From assembly GCA_028023455.1 (NCBI GenBank), contig JAQFVV010000447.1:1-64000 (forward strand): DNA of 64,000 nucleotides. The letters are read 5' to 3'. A program made the translations under genes and the position numbers. Every line of letters starts with the position of its first letter. Position 1 is the first letter of the stretch. Positions 1 to 11,324 of the stretch are shown here, in pieces. The stretch comes from Epiperipatus broadwayi. Taxonomy: Eukaryota; Onychophora; Udeonychophora; Euonychophora; Peripatidae. The notes beneath the pieces were generated by a model. That model had not been told where the DNA came from. It was given only the letters and a program-made list of their open reading frames with translations, and ran no database searches.

Positions 1-328
1 GTCTGTTCTTCGCTTATTATTAAAGCAAGACCGCTTTTATAAAAGTTTTGTCCCTGTCAGTTATTTCGTCAATTGATTATAGTTGAATATACCCCCATAC
101 GCCTGGGTTTGAATACCATGTAACGCTATTCCGTTACAATATATATATATTTATTTATTAGATGTGTCACTAAGCATTGGGATTGTGGTGCCTTTAATTA
201 CTGTGATTTCTGGATCAAAATCTGAAAATGCTAGTGACTTCCTGAATAACAAATCTTTTGATTATATATTATAAGACATTTATAATGTAAAAGTTACAAA
301 TAGAATAATACAGTATGCCCCAATGATA

Positions 329-823
329 CAGTAATTCCACTCTCCAAGTTGCCTGCAGCCTATAACTGAATCAACAAGTGTTGCATAATTACATAATAAT
401 ATATTTTAGTTATGGACTACAAAAATTTTAAGGCAGAAGTGTGACTGGATCATAAGTTATGACAGGAAATGTGACAGAGTATTTCGGGTCTTTGCGAATT
501 GACTTCAGTGTACTTTCTGACATCATGAACTCTTGCAAACCACTTGAAAAAATGCTTACAACTCATGGCTTCACTGCGGTATAGTTTAAATTATTTCAAA
601 TACTTCAATAGCAGTTTTGCCAATTTAAAGCAAAAATTTAATGTTAGCACTTCGTACTATCATGGATTAAAATATGAAACACACTGTCATTTTTCGTGTT
701 ATATCTCATAATCTATATACAAGAATGCCATAATATTTTTATGATAAAACTAAGTATCTATATAATGTGCACGTTAATTCAAAAATCATGTTGCAACCAG
801 CTTAGAGAGAGAATAAGTCACCG
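329..823 (-). mobile_element. Mariner-derived non-autonomous element, copy 1
   Basis: About 495 bp with imperfect inverted ends: TAATTCCACTCTCCAAGTTG on the left, and CAGCTTAGAGAGAGAATAAG then TCACC on the right. On the minus strand, around 560-640, a decayed reading resembles the start of a mariner HTH domain, ANIKFLL-x-IGKTAIEVFE. It matches the copies at 11325 and 46576 along its length. It lies in, or just beyond, the intron following the Elp2 exon at 917. Confidence 0.5.
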
Positions 824-916
824 GTTTCTTTTTTACTGAAACATTCTGTGAATAAAAATATATTTTAAAAATTAATTTCTCTAATAAACAAAGGAATAAG
901 TTTTTGGAATACACAC

Positions 917-1076
917 CTTCTCCTGTAGTTCTCTGCCAAAGCCTTGCTGTAGAATCAGCAGAACAAGTTATAATAACAGTTTTATTATAGCTGGAATCAT
1001 CAGATGAAGAAAAAGAAATAGCATCAACTGCATTGATAACACTCTCATGACCAGTCAAAATACAGATTGATTCTAA
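917..1076 (-). CDS. Elp2: Elp2 exon (fourth visible exon), WD40 repeats
   Basis: This exon encodes part of Elongator complex protein 2, a double WD40 propeller subunit of the Elp1-Elp2-Elp3 core that modifies wobble uridines of cytosolic tRNAs. It reads in frame from a TTTTTTAG acceptor as LESICILTGHESVINAVDAI and ends in a WD blade, CSADSTARLWQRTTGEG, before a GTGTGT donor at 916. The GH and RLW signatures are those of WD repeats. The exon starts in phase 0, matching the phase 0 end of the exon at 19697-19767, and ends in phase 1. The rest of the gene must lie to the left of position 1. Naming rests on remembered similarity to animal Elp2 and was not checked by search. The reading frame runs on past the donor to a stop near 786, which I take as intron read-through. 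Confidence 0.82.
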
Positions 1077-1149
1077 CTAAAAAACAAACAAACAATATAT
1101 ACCTTTAGAGAACTTTATAGCCTGCTGAGGCAATGATTTATTTATTTAA

Positions 1150-1245
1150 ACACAAAAATGTACGCTAGAATTCAACGTCCACAATCACAGTCCAGTCTCT
1201 GTCATTTCCTATGATTGAAATTTATATAAATTTCTGAGCAATATT
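1150..1245 (+). repeat. tRNA-like SINE fragment (family C)
   Basis: Contains AATTCAACGTCCACAATCAC followed by AGTCCAGTCTCTG. This parallels the box B side of the family C SINEs at 23255, 49470 and 58675, whose consensus runs like AGATCACACCCAGCTC. The copy is decayed and its limits are approximate. Confidence 0.35.
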
Positions 1246-1375
1246 TCAGTCAATTGTTATTATTAACAGATATGGTATTGATAGGGATGCAATCGCAGAA
1301 TTAAACTTGACTAGAGTATTTCTCGTAAAAGTAACTTAATATTAAAAAGAAATGTCCCAAGTATTTTTTTTTTTT

Positions 1376-1720
1376 ATAAAACATAATACATTTTATCAGA
1401 TTGTATATGGATCTGAGATTTGGATGCTTAATAGAAAAACATGCAGAGACATCAAAAGCAAAATACATCAGAGGTAGAATAAACAGATATTAGTAAAAAA
1501 TTTAAAAGATTAAAATGGAGCTGATCTGAACATGTTGCGAAAAGAGATAACTGAAGAAGTCTTAAATCGAATCTTAAAAGATTGTGAAAGATCTAGAAAT
1601 AAAGAAATAGCCTGTGAGATAGAAGAACAAACTAAGATGTTTACTGGAGTAATGAGAAAAAGCTATGAATTAAAGAAATGGAGTTGAATATGAATAAACT
1701 ATCCTGCAGTATACTGATAT
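1376..1720 (+). mobile_element. 3' fragment of non-LTR retrotransposon, element L1a
   Basis: Decayed reverse-transcriptase C-terminal region. The plus strand gives YGSEIWML, then LKWS-x-SEHVAKRDN, matching the post-RT domain of the larger copy at 4729-6060, which has LKWSWAGHIARRDDNR. Several stops are present. Its 3' end around CCTGCAGTATACTGATAT is where the inverted-repeat element at 1721 has inserted. Confidence 0.65.
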
Positions 1721-2117
1721 GGTACTGGTGGAGATAGTGTACTACCACTGCTAGAGATGTCATTTCCGCTTAAACTCGCAGAAATATCCACAGTAGGGGC
1801 CCAAAAGCAAAAATGCTTGTTCCAGCCACTAGGTGATGCTGTTCACCATGCGTAAGCATAGGAACATTCCACCAGTTAGCTGGCACCAAAGCTGCCCGCT
1901 TGGTGGCGCTGGTTTCCATGCGTAAGCCCATTCAACTTACATCGTCTGCAACAAGCAACTACCAAGATTCTAGCCCACTACGCGGCGCTGTTTCTCCATG
2001 CTACGCAAGGAGAAACTGCGCTCTCTAACCGCAATATTATTGCAAGGTGGATATTTCTGCGAGTTTAAGCAGAAATGATGTCTCTAGCAGTGGCAGTACA
2101 CTATCTCCACCAGTACC
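1721..2117. mobile_element. GGT-ended inverted-repeat MITE (397 bp)
   Basis: About 75-bp terminal inverted repeats start GGTACTGGTGGAGATAGTG and end in the reverse complement. The outer bases are flanked by ACTGATAT and ATTGATAT, an 8-bp target duplication with one difference. The interior (1790-2040) is clearly richer in GC than its surroundings and has no reading frame. The GGT end and 8-bp duplication are like those of the Merlin element at 42308, so a Merlin-mobilised MITE is plausible, but the inner sequence is unrelated. Confidence 0.75.
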
Positions 2118-2366
2118 ATTGATATGACTTAAATAATGATGAGATATATACATAACATTATAAAGATTATGTCAAAAGTTATAATAAAAAAAGTGCAATA
2201 TTAAACTTTAACTGAGAGGATATGACTGAGAAATTAGATAGGATAATCTTTACTCAAATATTGGACAATATCTTCAAGAATGAAGAAGCAAATAACAGAA
2301 TTATAATCAATATTTTAAAAGAAATAGAAAAAATATAAAAATTTTTGGCAAAATTATATAACAAAT
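2118..2366 (+). mobile_element. Non-LTR element L1a, part left of the hAT insertion
   Basis: Decayed coding sequence just upstream of the RT domain. The last 20 codons read like LAKLYNKCLN, which is normally followed by a P-x-D-W-K-N-A block. That block appears only after the hAT element, at 4729 onward. This fixes 2118-2366 and 4729-6100 as halves of one retrotransposon copy. Bases 2118-2170 may still belong to the 3' end of the neighbouring copy at 1376. Confidence 0.6.
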
Positions 2367-2374
2367 GTCTAAAT

Positions 2375-4720
2375 CATGTCGCGGCACACTAACATACCAA
2401 TAAGATAAATTTAAAAGAATTACACTTGTTTAAATGATTGATGTACCTATAACATATTTTGTAGAAACCGCATAGGATAATAATTTTCAATTTAATATAA
2501 AATGAAATTCCATTACAAAGTTAATAAAACGTTTATTTATTGATACAGATCACATTTAATGCAAAATTTGAGCCTGGTGGGTTTTTATAATTTCTTTTAT
2601 ATTTGGGCGTAAAAAGGATAACGCCACTCGCATTTCATGATCCAGATTTACAAGTCTGGATTTTTTTTTCATTTTAATATATGTCAAAGCCGAAAATCCG
2701 AATTCGCACAAATAAGATGTGGAAAATTGTAATAATATATTTAAAGCTTTTTCTGATATTGTTGGATAATCGTATGAAAGATTAATCCAGAATGAATTAA
2801 TTGATTCTTGTGAATGATTTGAAATTAAATCTGTTATTACAAACCGAAATTAGTTCTTCCTCTTCTTGCAAAGTTAAATCATACGTAGAGGTATTGTTTA
2901 TTACAAATGGATTTCGAATCCAATCAAATTTGTCTATTTTTAAATTTGGAAAGTAATAAACAACCCTAAGCTCTAATATTGCCAAATGATCAATAACTAC
3001 TTTATGAATTATTTTATAAGTCTTTTGGAACTGACTCGAACTTTTCTAAATTACCTTCTTGAGCTTTATTCTTCCATAAAGTAATTTTTTTTTGAAATCC
3101 CTACAATTTATCGATCGAGTTTAAAATATTTTCTTTCGGTCCTTGCATACTTGTATTTATGTCATTAAAAATAACAAAAATATCAGATAAGTAAGCCAGC
3201 TTAGCACACCATATTTTGTCATCCAACAAATCAATGAAAATCTTGATTATTATCTTGTTCAAAAAATATCTTTATTTTGTTATTGCACATGAGATAAAAC
3301 TTTTCCTTTGGACAACCATCTAACTTCCATATGCACTAACAATTCATATTTTGAATCCATAACCTGGCTTAATTGACTCAATAGGCGACTTTTTAATGGT
3401 CATGATTTTATATAATTAATCATTTTAACACATTGCTCCAGTACTATTTTCTTTTCTGATGGTAATTGTTTAGTAATCAGTGTTTCCTGATGCAAAAAAC
3501 AATGGGTAATTACAATATCTGCATTATGTTCTTTTACTTGTGCTACAAATCCTTTTATAGATCCAATCATAGCGGGAGCACCAACTGTGCAAATACCAAT
3601 GCATGAATCCAACAAAATTTCAATTTCTTGTAAATACGAATTAATTTCATCGAAAAAATGTTTTCCTGTTATAAAATCAGATAATTCATGACAACATAGA
3701 AATTGATTAATTATATTACTTTCGTGAATGAATCAAACGAATGCAATTAAATGAGCTTTTCCTGTAATATCAGTTGTTTCATCGATTTGTAAAGCAAAAT
3801 TTGAATTTGCAAGAGTTTTAGCAGTATTTTCTTCAATATTTCGAGACAAATCTATAATTCTGCAATGAATTGTGTCATTTGAAAGAGGTACTTTACAAAT
3901 ATCGATTTCTGCTGATTCACCGATCATTCTCTTTACAATTTTACGACAAGCCGGTAATATTTCTTCAGCTAAATTATGTGGTTTTAATTTAAGAGCAATT
4001 AATTCAGCCACTTCATAAGAAGCTAAATGAGCTTTTTCAGATACACTAAATTGCTTTTCAAAAAACTTTACTTGTTCTGTACTTGCGGATAATGAATTTT
4101 GAAAATAGTTTTTGTCTTTTGATGCAAGCGAAGGATGAGTAGTGAGCAACTGACGTTGGAGTTTGCTTGGAACCATAGAACTGTTTGCTAATTTACAACC
4201 ACATACCACACACCTTGGAATAATTTGATCATTTTCTGTTGTATAAATAAATTCAAATTTTAGGAAGCTGTCATGATATTTATGATGAACATTACATTTT
4301 TTGCCAGAAGAAATATTTTTACTTGTACTGGGCTAGGGCTCATTAACCTGATCGCTAACATCATCATTATCGTCATTAAGTTTTCTTTTTTTTATTATTC
4401 ACTTATCCATTTTAGAAAGTTCTTTTAAAACAGAAATAGTTTTGTTAAAAATTTATTCAAAACTGCATATTGTATATCACATCTGAATCCGTTTTAATTA
4501 CATTTGACAACACAATATTGTGATATTACACATGCGAAGGCAATTATATAGGTTGCCGTATGCACGCTTCAATTGGTAGTCTAGTAGACTAAACGATATA
4601 TAGTATTATAAGCCAGTAACTAAACCTGTAATTGTCATGCGTATTGCACACTTTTCTGACATCGCTTATGTATGGTGGCACACTTCAAGAATCTCGTGGC
4701 ACAATGGTTGAGAATCACTG
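2375..4720 (-). mobile_element. hAT transposon (ZBED type) inserted in non-LTR element
   Basis: A 2346-bp element flanked by a perfect 8-bp duplication GTCTAAAT (2367-2374 and 4721-4728), the size typical of hAT. Read from the right, it begins CAGTGATTCTCAACCATTG, a classic hAT end. The left end, CATGTCGCGGCACAC, is only weakly complementary and is probably decayed. It interrupts the coding region of the retrotransposon L1a. Confidence 0.88.
2575..4409 (-). pseudogene. hAT transposase pseudogene, BED zinc finger + RNase H-like domain
   Basis: Minus-strand remnant of a ZBED/FAM200-like hAT transposase. It opens near 4409 with MDK, then a stop. A BED-type finger follows (RCVVCGCKLA, then H at QLLTTHPSL). 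The stretch around 3733-3900 gives PLSNDTIHCRIIDLSRNIEE and FALQIDETTDI, the region of the first catalytic Asp. At 3400-3615 it continues CIGICTVGAPAMIGS and THCFLHQETLITKQLP. The C-terminal dimerisation part appears at 2800-2985 (TSTYDLTLQEEEELI) and the last residues near 2580. At least six stops or shifts break it, so it is inactive. Related full-length proteins are about 600 residues. Confidence 0.85.
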
Positions 4721-4728
4721 GTCTAAAT

Positions 4729-6110
4729 GATAAAGATTTACCCGATGATTGGAAGAATGCAGTATTAATATTAATATTTAAAAAAAGGTGATAAAGAGAA
4801 GGTGATAAAGAAGATATTAAAAATTACAGATCTATCAGTCTTTTATCAGTTTTATACAAAAGTTTTACCAAGATAATTACTACTTGTCTACAGTAAAATT
4901 TGAATTTCAACATTAAAAGTGATTTTAGTACAGTGGATCATATCCAAATATTGAGAGAAGTTACAAAAAGGATCAATGAATATGATTGCCATCATACTTT
5001 GGATTTGTGGACTATGAAAAGGCATTTGATTCTATAAACATTTCTTCAGTGATTCAACCATTAAAACATCAAGATATAGACTCAGGATATGGTCATATTC
5101 TTAAGAATATTTATGAAAATACAACAACAATTAGATTGCATAATGATACTAGGAAGATACTCTATGTCTCCGGAACTTTTTACAGCAGTGCTGCAAGAAG
5201 TTTGTGAATTAAAATGGAAAACTAAAGGAATAAATGTAAATGAAGATTATTTAAGTCATCTAGATTTTGCAGATGATGTAGTTGTTGCTGCAAATAATAC
5301 TTCAGAGCTTCAGGAAATATTGCAAGAGTTATCAGATGAAAGTAAGAAAGTAGGATTAAAGGTAAACACTAAAAAGACTAAAGTAATATTTAATGGATTT
5401 TCTCAAAAGATGAAAATAAAGATTGATAATGATGAATTACAAGAAGTTAACAACTCAAAATACCTTGGTCAGATGGAAATATAATGGATGGAATTAGTCA
5501 TAAAATTAAGCTTTGTTGGAGTGCTTTTGGTAGAAATAATTTAATATTAAAAGAAATATGCCAATATGTTTGAAAAGATTTTTAATGAATGTGCTTGACC
5601 AGTTAGTTTTTACTTATGGACGAGACTTGTTCCTTTAATAAAAGAGCAATATAGAGACTTCAGATCACTCAATGAAGTATGGAAAGATGCATGTCAGGAG
5701 TAACAAAAAGATTGAAAACGAAATACAATGGATAAAAGAACAAACAGGTGTTATTGACAAAATTGAAAGAACTAAGAAACTGAAATGGAGTTGGGCTGGA
5801 CATATTGCTAGAAGAGATGATAACAGATTGACAGTTGAAATCTTAATATGGATTCCAAGAGATTGTAAAAGATGTAGATATAAATATAGAGAACATATGT
5901 GAGATAGATGGATGAAATAAAGAAGTGTGCTGGAGTGAAGTGGAAAAGATAGGTTAAAGATCGGAGATGGATTGAACTTGGAGAGACCTTTAGCCTGCAG
6001 TGGACTGATAATGGTTGAAAATAATACTATTTTACATTGACCCAAATGAATCCACCAGTGCACAATGTCATGATTAAAGATTATGCAATTAAGAAACAAA
6101 ACAAAATGAA
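4729..6110 (+). pseudogene. Non-LTR retrotransposon L1a, reverse transcriptase and 3' end
   Basis: Right part of the copy broken by the hAT element. It starts LPDDWKNAVLI. The RT block A, FVDYEKAFDS, is at 5004-5033. After a small deletion that removes the RQGD block and shifts frame, the sequence continues SPELFTAVLQEVC and the catalytic block LDFADDVVVA (FADD at 5266-5277). The post-RT domain at 5672-5902 has WIKEQTGVIDKIERTKKLKW, followed by AGHIARRDDNR. The 3' end near 5990 reads like SLQWTDNG. The family is the widespread endonuclease-RT type of non-LTR element; I do not assign a clade. An upstream endonuclease is not seen. A 144-codon frame on the opposite strand (5665-6099) is only a shadow. 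Confidence 0.85.
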
Positions 6111-6147
6111 CAAATGATATTATATATAAATAAGTAAACTAAAAATA

Positions 6148-6275
6148 TTGGGCCTCAGTGATTTAGTACAGTGATAAGAGTATTAGATTCTGGAGCATAA
6201 GATCCTCGGATCGATTCCAGTTCTGGTTCTTCTGACTCCTGAAGCAATAAAGATATTGAACTACTTTATTATTTA
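6148..6275 (+). repeat. tRNA-derived SINE
   Basis: A tRNA-like head with GCCTCAGTGATTTAGTAC, then an excellent box B, CGGATCGATTCCAG, 60-70 bases later. It is followed by a short body and AATAAAGATATTGAACTAC. The same box B and following bases recur at 8047. It sits directly behind the 3' end of the retrotransposon. Confidence 0.65.
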
Positions 6276-8046
6276 TTTACAATAATTTATTATTTATTGA
6301 TTATAAATATACGTATTTAATTTTAATCGCTATCGACTTTTATTACTAACTTTTGACAATGCCAGTATAAAAAGACATTACAAAATAAAAACAACTTGAG
6401 GATGGTGATTTTTTTTAAAAAAAAGAAGGAAAAATTATTGCCAATGTTTTTAATGCATTATTTATGAATCACATTTAAATTTTTAAAAAATATCTCAAAA
6501 CACATTCTAAAGAAATGCGATGCTGCTTCGACTGGGAATATATAGCTAAGGATAGAAATAAAATGGAGAGTTTAGCAAACTATCAAATGAACCAGCATAT
6601 ATGGTTTGCTTAATCATAGCAAAATTCATCTAGTGAATTATTTTTTTGAAGTTTGGAATAGTTATATTCCTTTAAGAACGAACTGATTTGGAAAGAAAAA
6701 AGAGACAACTTTTATCATTTAATTAATAAAGATTATATAAATTTTATTATTACTTTAACGCTAAGATTCTAAAATAAGGTAAAGACTTAGACAAATCGTG
6801 TGAAACTAAAGCAAATAAACAATCAATTATTACGGTTTGCAAAAGTACTCGATTGCCTGGTTATTTTCAATTGCTTTTGTACAGATGATACGCATATTAT
6901 TAAAAATAAAATATACTTGATTATTTAACTATAGTTGCTATTTATTTAGATTTTTTAAAATCAGAAAGCTTGAGATCAGCTTATTCTACCAATATATATA
7001 AATTCAAATCAAAAACTTGGAAATTCAATAAAAATAATTCAGGGAGAAAAAGACGGTTCTACTTGACGAACGGCACAATTAAAATGTTTATTAAGAAAAG
7101 GCCGGCAACATGTGACTCATGAGTCACGTGACCTCGTCTACCGTCAACTAAACTCTAAATTCCATCACTCTATTTTAATGAAAAACAGTCGAAACAAATT
7201 AAGCACTGGATGCTTCCCTATAAACTAATCAGATAGCGTGAAATATGACTTTTACAGTAGCTAATGACCACGAGACTACGGGTAACCTCAATCGAATGTT
7301 TTCTCGAATTAAAGTGTGGAGTGATTATTGTTGATAATCTCTGCGAAGCAGAAATATCCCCCCCCCCCCATTAGGGTGAAAAATTCAAACGCTTACTATG
7401 ATCACGATCTGGATTCGATTACAAACGAGGCTAAACTTTATAAAAATAAAAAAAATTACTTTTAACCTGGTCTAGGATTTTTCTTTTAAATGATATGCAT
7501 CTAGCTAGCTCAAGCAACCATCGGAAATTTGGTATCCAATTATTTTTAGCTAGAAAATAAAACAAGGGTAGAGAACTATTCAAACCCTTACCAGGTGGTA
7601 AGTGGAAAACCTGGTGAAACTACTGTTCCTCTACGAGGTGTAGTTAAAAACCTCTGACCTCAAATAAACTTATTTAAATGTTATGCGAAAGTATTAGACA
7701 ACAAACAAAATAAATAGAAAAACAAAAACAAAATAAATATACTGTTCATAGATCTGGAATTAAAGTCCTACGCGCGCGCGTGTGTGTGTGTGGGGGGGAT
7801 CAATAACAAAAACACCTAATTACGCTAACCTATTTCCAGGCAGGAAAATGAATATGCTCTGAATCCAAAGAGTCTCACTGCAATGCAATAATAATAAAAA
7901 AAAATGCTTGATTATCAGCAGTAATACCGTAGATTATTATTAGATTCCCCAAAAAACTTGGCAATTCTCAAAAGAAATATTTTTCCACTTCTCAGTTCTT
8001 ATCCTACATAAAGTCTAAGTTCGAACTGCTACTGAATAATGATTTA
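6276..8046. other. Elp2 intron sequence, no gene seen
   Basis: AT-rich intronic DNA with stops in all frames. It holds homopolymer and simple repeats: a run of about ten C at 7361 and a CG/TG microsatellite followed by G at 7772-7798. No domain was recognised. Confidence 0.6.
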
Positions 8047-8170
8047 ATATTGCCCTGCATAGTTGTGTGCAGTGGGAGAGCGTCAGACTCTGGAATATAC
8101 GGTCTTAGGATCGATTCCAGTACTGGCACTTAAACTTCTTATGTAATCTCGAAAGCTATTCAATATTTTT
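8047..8170 (+). repeat. tRNA-derived SINE, second copy
   Basis: Shares AGACTCTGGAATATACGGTC and the box B TAGGATCGATTCCAGTACTG with the copy at 6148. The box A region is GTGGGAGAGCGTCAG. The similarity ends around CGAAAGCTATTCAATA. Confidence 0.65.
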
Positions 8171-8669
8171 TTCTTATGATCGCATATTTGGAATTAAAAC
8201 CCCCTAGATTATAATATCCTTAAAATTCTGGACTCACAGAGTACTTCTCAATTTTTACTTACATTTCTCTCCCTATAATGTTCATAAATGAAAATTACTT
8301 ATGACTAATTATTAATCAATGATTCATCTCTTATTTCATCTCTTCAACTTTTACATATTGTTGTTATTCAGTTACTAACCACTGATTGCATTTGTTACTA
8401 CATAAATTTTACCCTGTATAAAATTTCAATTATGATGTAACCAGGCAACAAATAATTAAGATTGACAACACAAACTGAACTGAAAACCAGGAATGCTTCT
8501 AAGTTTTGGACCAGCCATTTTGTTAAATTATACAGAGAATATTAAAAAATTAAGGGTGGGGGGAGGGGAAGAAGGGGGTTTCAGCATGCTTCTATATTTA
8601 ATGCACTAATATGTTCTAATAATCAATTTGAATAAGGAAAAGCTAAACCATATCACATTATGATTGTTA

Positions 8670-9026
8670 AACCATCAAACATCACATGATTACCATTCTT
8701 TATGCTTACACAAGATGTTTTTCATACAAGCAAAACTCTCCATACAGTAGTGCCACTCAGTGCAAGCCAGAGTAATCAATGGATGCAGGAAGATTTATGC
8801 ATAAAATCCCTATCTAGTGCCTACTCATCCAATATCCTCAGACTAGTTTCTAGCTTGTGGCTTTCATCAATGAGAAGCCTTTGATCTGAGAGCACTGCAC
8901 CTAGATCCAGTGTTCTCAGATCCAAGGCATTAGATAACGATTTTATTCACAAACCTTTCTGCATCCATTGATTACTCTGGCTTGCGTTGAGTGGCACTAC
9001 TATATGGAGAGTTTGCCTCTGTGAAG
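8670..9026 (-). mobile_element. Family A hammerhead repeat, 5'-inverted copy
   Basis: Flanked by CACATTATGATTGTTA on the left (8654-8669) and CACATTATGACTGGTTA on the right (9027), a 16-17 bp target duplication with small differences. The left end carries the family tail in reverse (AACATCACATGATTACCATT). Most of the body is in minus orientation, and the last ~120 bp is switched to plus orientation, ending TTTGCCTCTGTG. It lies in the large Elp2 intron in the transcribed orientation. Confidence 0.75.
8827..8886 (-). ncRNA. Hammerhead ribozyme motif A, core-mutated copy
   Basis: The minus strand has the family A fold: GAAACTAGTC with the palindromic stem III and the stem I strand TGAGGATATTGGAT. 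The first core element is TTGATGA instead of CTGATGA, so the invariant C is lost. Cleavage is therefore unlikely. Confidence 0.55.
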
Positions 9027-9043
9027 CACATTATGACTGGTTA

Positions 9044-10031
9044 CTAGTTAAACAGGTATTAATCAAGCTGGGAGCACAGCCAAATCAAAAACTACATAAA
9101 GTACCCATGTCAATCTTCAGATAATGAGTGTCTTGTATTTAATACTACTAACATGTTATCTAATTTTAAGGCTAAAAAACGTCATTTATCTGTCCTCCAT
9201 TTATCTCTTTTATTTTCAACATTTGTGGCCTTCTATAATGATGTAAAAAGATTATTAACATTTACAATGTAGTTCATTAAAATACGAGAATAAATTACTT
9301 TAAGGGAATAGTAATAGTAAATTATCACTGATAATAGTCAATAATTTTATCACTTGACTATAATATTTATTGCTTAGTCAAATGGCCTTCAGCTTATTTT
9401 TCAAAAAGTGGTATATTTAATTATCTTTATATTTTAGATCAACAGCAATAGCAACAATAATGATGATGATGTATGTAGAAAGTAGTATACTTAATATATG
9501 AACGCATTTATCTTCACCTGGAAACCAAACTACCTTGAAGAACTCTTGGTTTTACATAATATAACTATTAATGTGAACTCTGGCAATATTATTGTGAATT
9601 GTCATACTAGAATTAAAAAGGTGAAAATTCTACACTACTGAAATGAAAAACAATTGCTAAAGAACTTAATAAAACCACTAGTGAAATCTATCTCATGGTT
9701 GGAATAAGGTAAGCTGATGAGAAAAATCTATACATTAAATAAATAAATAATAAAACATTGCAATTTACTCAAACAACTACAGCCATTTGGAGCAATTATT
9801 TACATAAAACAAAAAAAGATGTAATTAAACATTAATTTCTTCTAAAAATAATATCAGGAGTTGATTTGAGATTTTAAATTTAGTAGGTAAAGAAGCCAGA
9901 ACTTATAGATGAATATCAGCACCACTAAAGATGATTCTGGGATGGAATAATAAAAATTGAATAACAGTAACAAAAAAAAAAAAAATCAAAAGGGTGATGA
10001 TGTTGCATAAAAAAAGCCAAAAATAAAAAAT
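9044..10031. other. Elp2 intron sequence, no gene seen
   Basis: AT-rich sequence without a coherent reading frame. It includes an ATGATGATG run near 9460 and a poly-A tract near 9970. No repeat family was recognised. Confidence 0.5.
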
Positions 10032-10123
10032 ATAATTACAGCTAGCAGAAAACGGATTGATTATTTGATTGGTAAAGATAATTACAGCTAGCAGAAAACG
10101 GATTGATTATTTGATTGGTACAG
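10032..10123 (+). repeat. Perfect 46-bp tandem duplication
   Basis: Two copies of a 46-bp unit starting ATAATTACAGCTAGCAG, identical over nearly the full unit and diverging only in the last bases. The identity suggests a recent slippage or repair event in the intron. Confidence 0.85.
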
Positions 10124-10284
10124 GTCACATGGATAACGTATAGGTCTGTTCTGTATGAGGCATTACCCATTCTTCAAAAGTTTTAAATTAGTATTCAAAA
10201 TATTTCAAATTCCATCAACTATTTAAATACTCATTCTAACAATTAAAAAAAAAAAAAAACTATGGAAAGTAATAATATATATTT

Positions 10285-10425
10285 TTAGAAGAGCCTTATA
10301 GTGTAATAATTTGAACGCTTGTTTATCAATGCCCACTGCTGGGGTTTAAATCCGAGCGGATTTTATTTTCTAGATAGCCGAGGATCTCTAACAAATATTG
10401 AACTAGCCAAACCAATAGTTATCCA
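10285..10425 (+). repeat. tRNA-derived SINE, diverged
   Basis: Box-B-like GGGGTTTAAATCCGAGCG follows ACGCTTGTTTATCAATGC. The 3' part, AGCCGAGGATCTCTAAC then ATATTGAACTAGCC, parallels the ends of the SINEs at 6148 and 20735. Confidence 0.5.
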
Positions 10426-11324
10426 TTTATTATTCAGTAAATATTCACCTGTTCATAGAAAGTAAAAAAAGCATTATCATTCACCTACACGCACGTGATT
10501 AGTTAGGTGAGTATATCGTCTTAAATTTTTCTCTATCAAAATATGCTCGGGAAGTCATTGTCCAATTGTGAACTATTTAATGTTTGTTGTTTACATTTTT
10601 ATACATGCATCATATATGTGGAGAAACATCTGATTAAGTAAATGAAGCATTCTGTGAATTCTTAAGTTAAACTTTTATGTAAGTCGAATCCCCATTCAGG
10701 AACATATTAAATATTACAAATGGAGTAAAATTAAAAAAAATATTTTTTTATCAAATAAAAATAAGCCCTGCAATAAGTGATGAAAGATTTTCACAGGGCA
10801 CAAGACAAATAAAAACAGGGTTATATTGACTTATTCACCGCTTTTCAGTTTGTGCTCTTTATATATGTCAAGAGCTAATTGTATAAACCTGAATTTATAT
10901 CAGTTGGATTAACTTGTGTGAAGGATATCTGAAAATATTGCATACCCATTTTTTTCCTATCTAATTGTCAATGAAGGTTTGAGCAGTTTAGCGTTGTTTT
11001 TATTTAGAGTTAAGAAAAGCTAGATATCCATTAAGTGACCAATAAAAAATAGTTTGCTAATAGCTATGGTCTAGCTATCTAAAATGAAAACATCCAAATT
11101 CTCAAAATCAAGTGTTCACTGGTTGGATTTGATTCCAGATTATAGGCATGGCAGGAATGTGTCATAAGAACTTTGAATTTATTTATAACAATTTTTATAC
11201 AAAGAACAAAAGTTAAGACAATATTTTAGATTTTTCTATCCTATACACAATTTATTTTGATTTTTTGTTTCTTATTCTAACCTATTTTTCAGCATATAGC
11301 ATATATATTCTACGTTCCAGTAAA

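Noticed and set aside
5665-6099. 144-codon minus-strand open frame
   Set aside because: Antisense to the retrotransposon C-terminal domain, with hydrophobic low-complexity translation.
6148-6275. A functional tRNA gene
   Set aside because: Box B is good, but the acceptor and anticodon arms do not pair, and a SINE body follows that is repeated at 8047.
8670-9026. Family A as a DNA-type foldback transposon or MITE
   Set aside because: Copies such as 48921-49213 have one orientation only, a fixed 3' end, a variable 5' end and 10-18 bp duplications, which point to retrotransposition.
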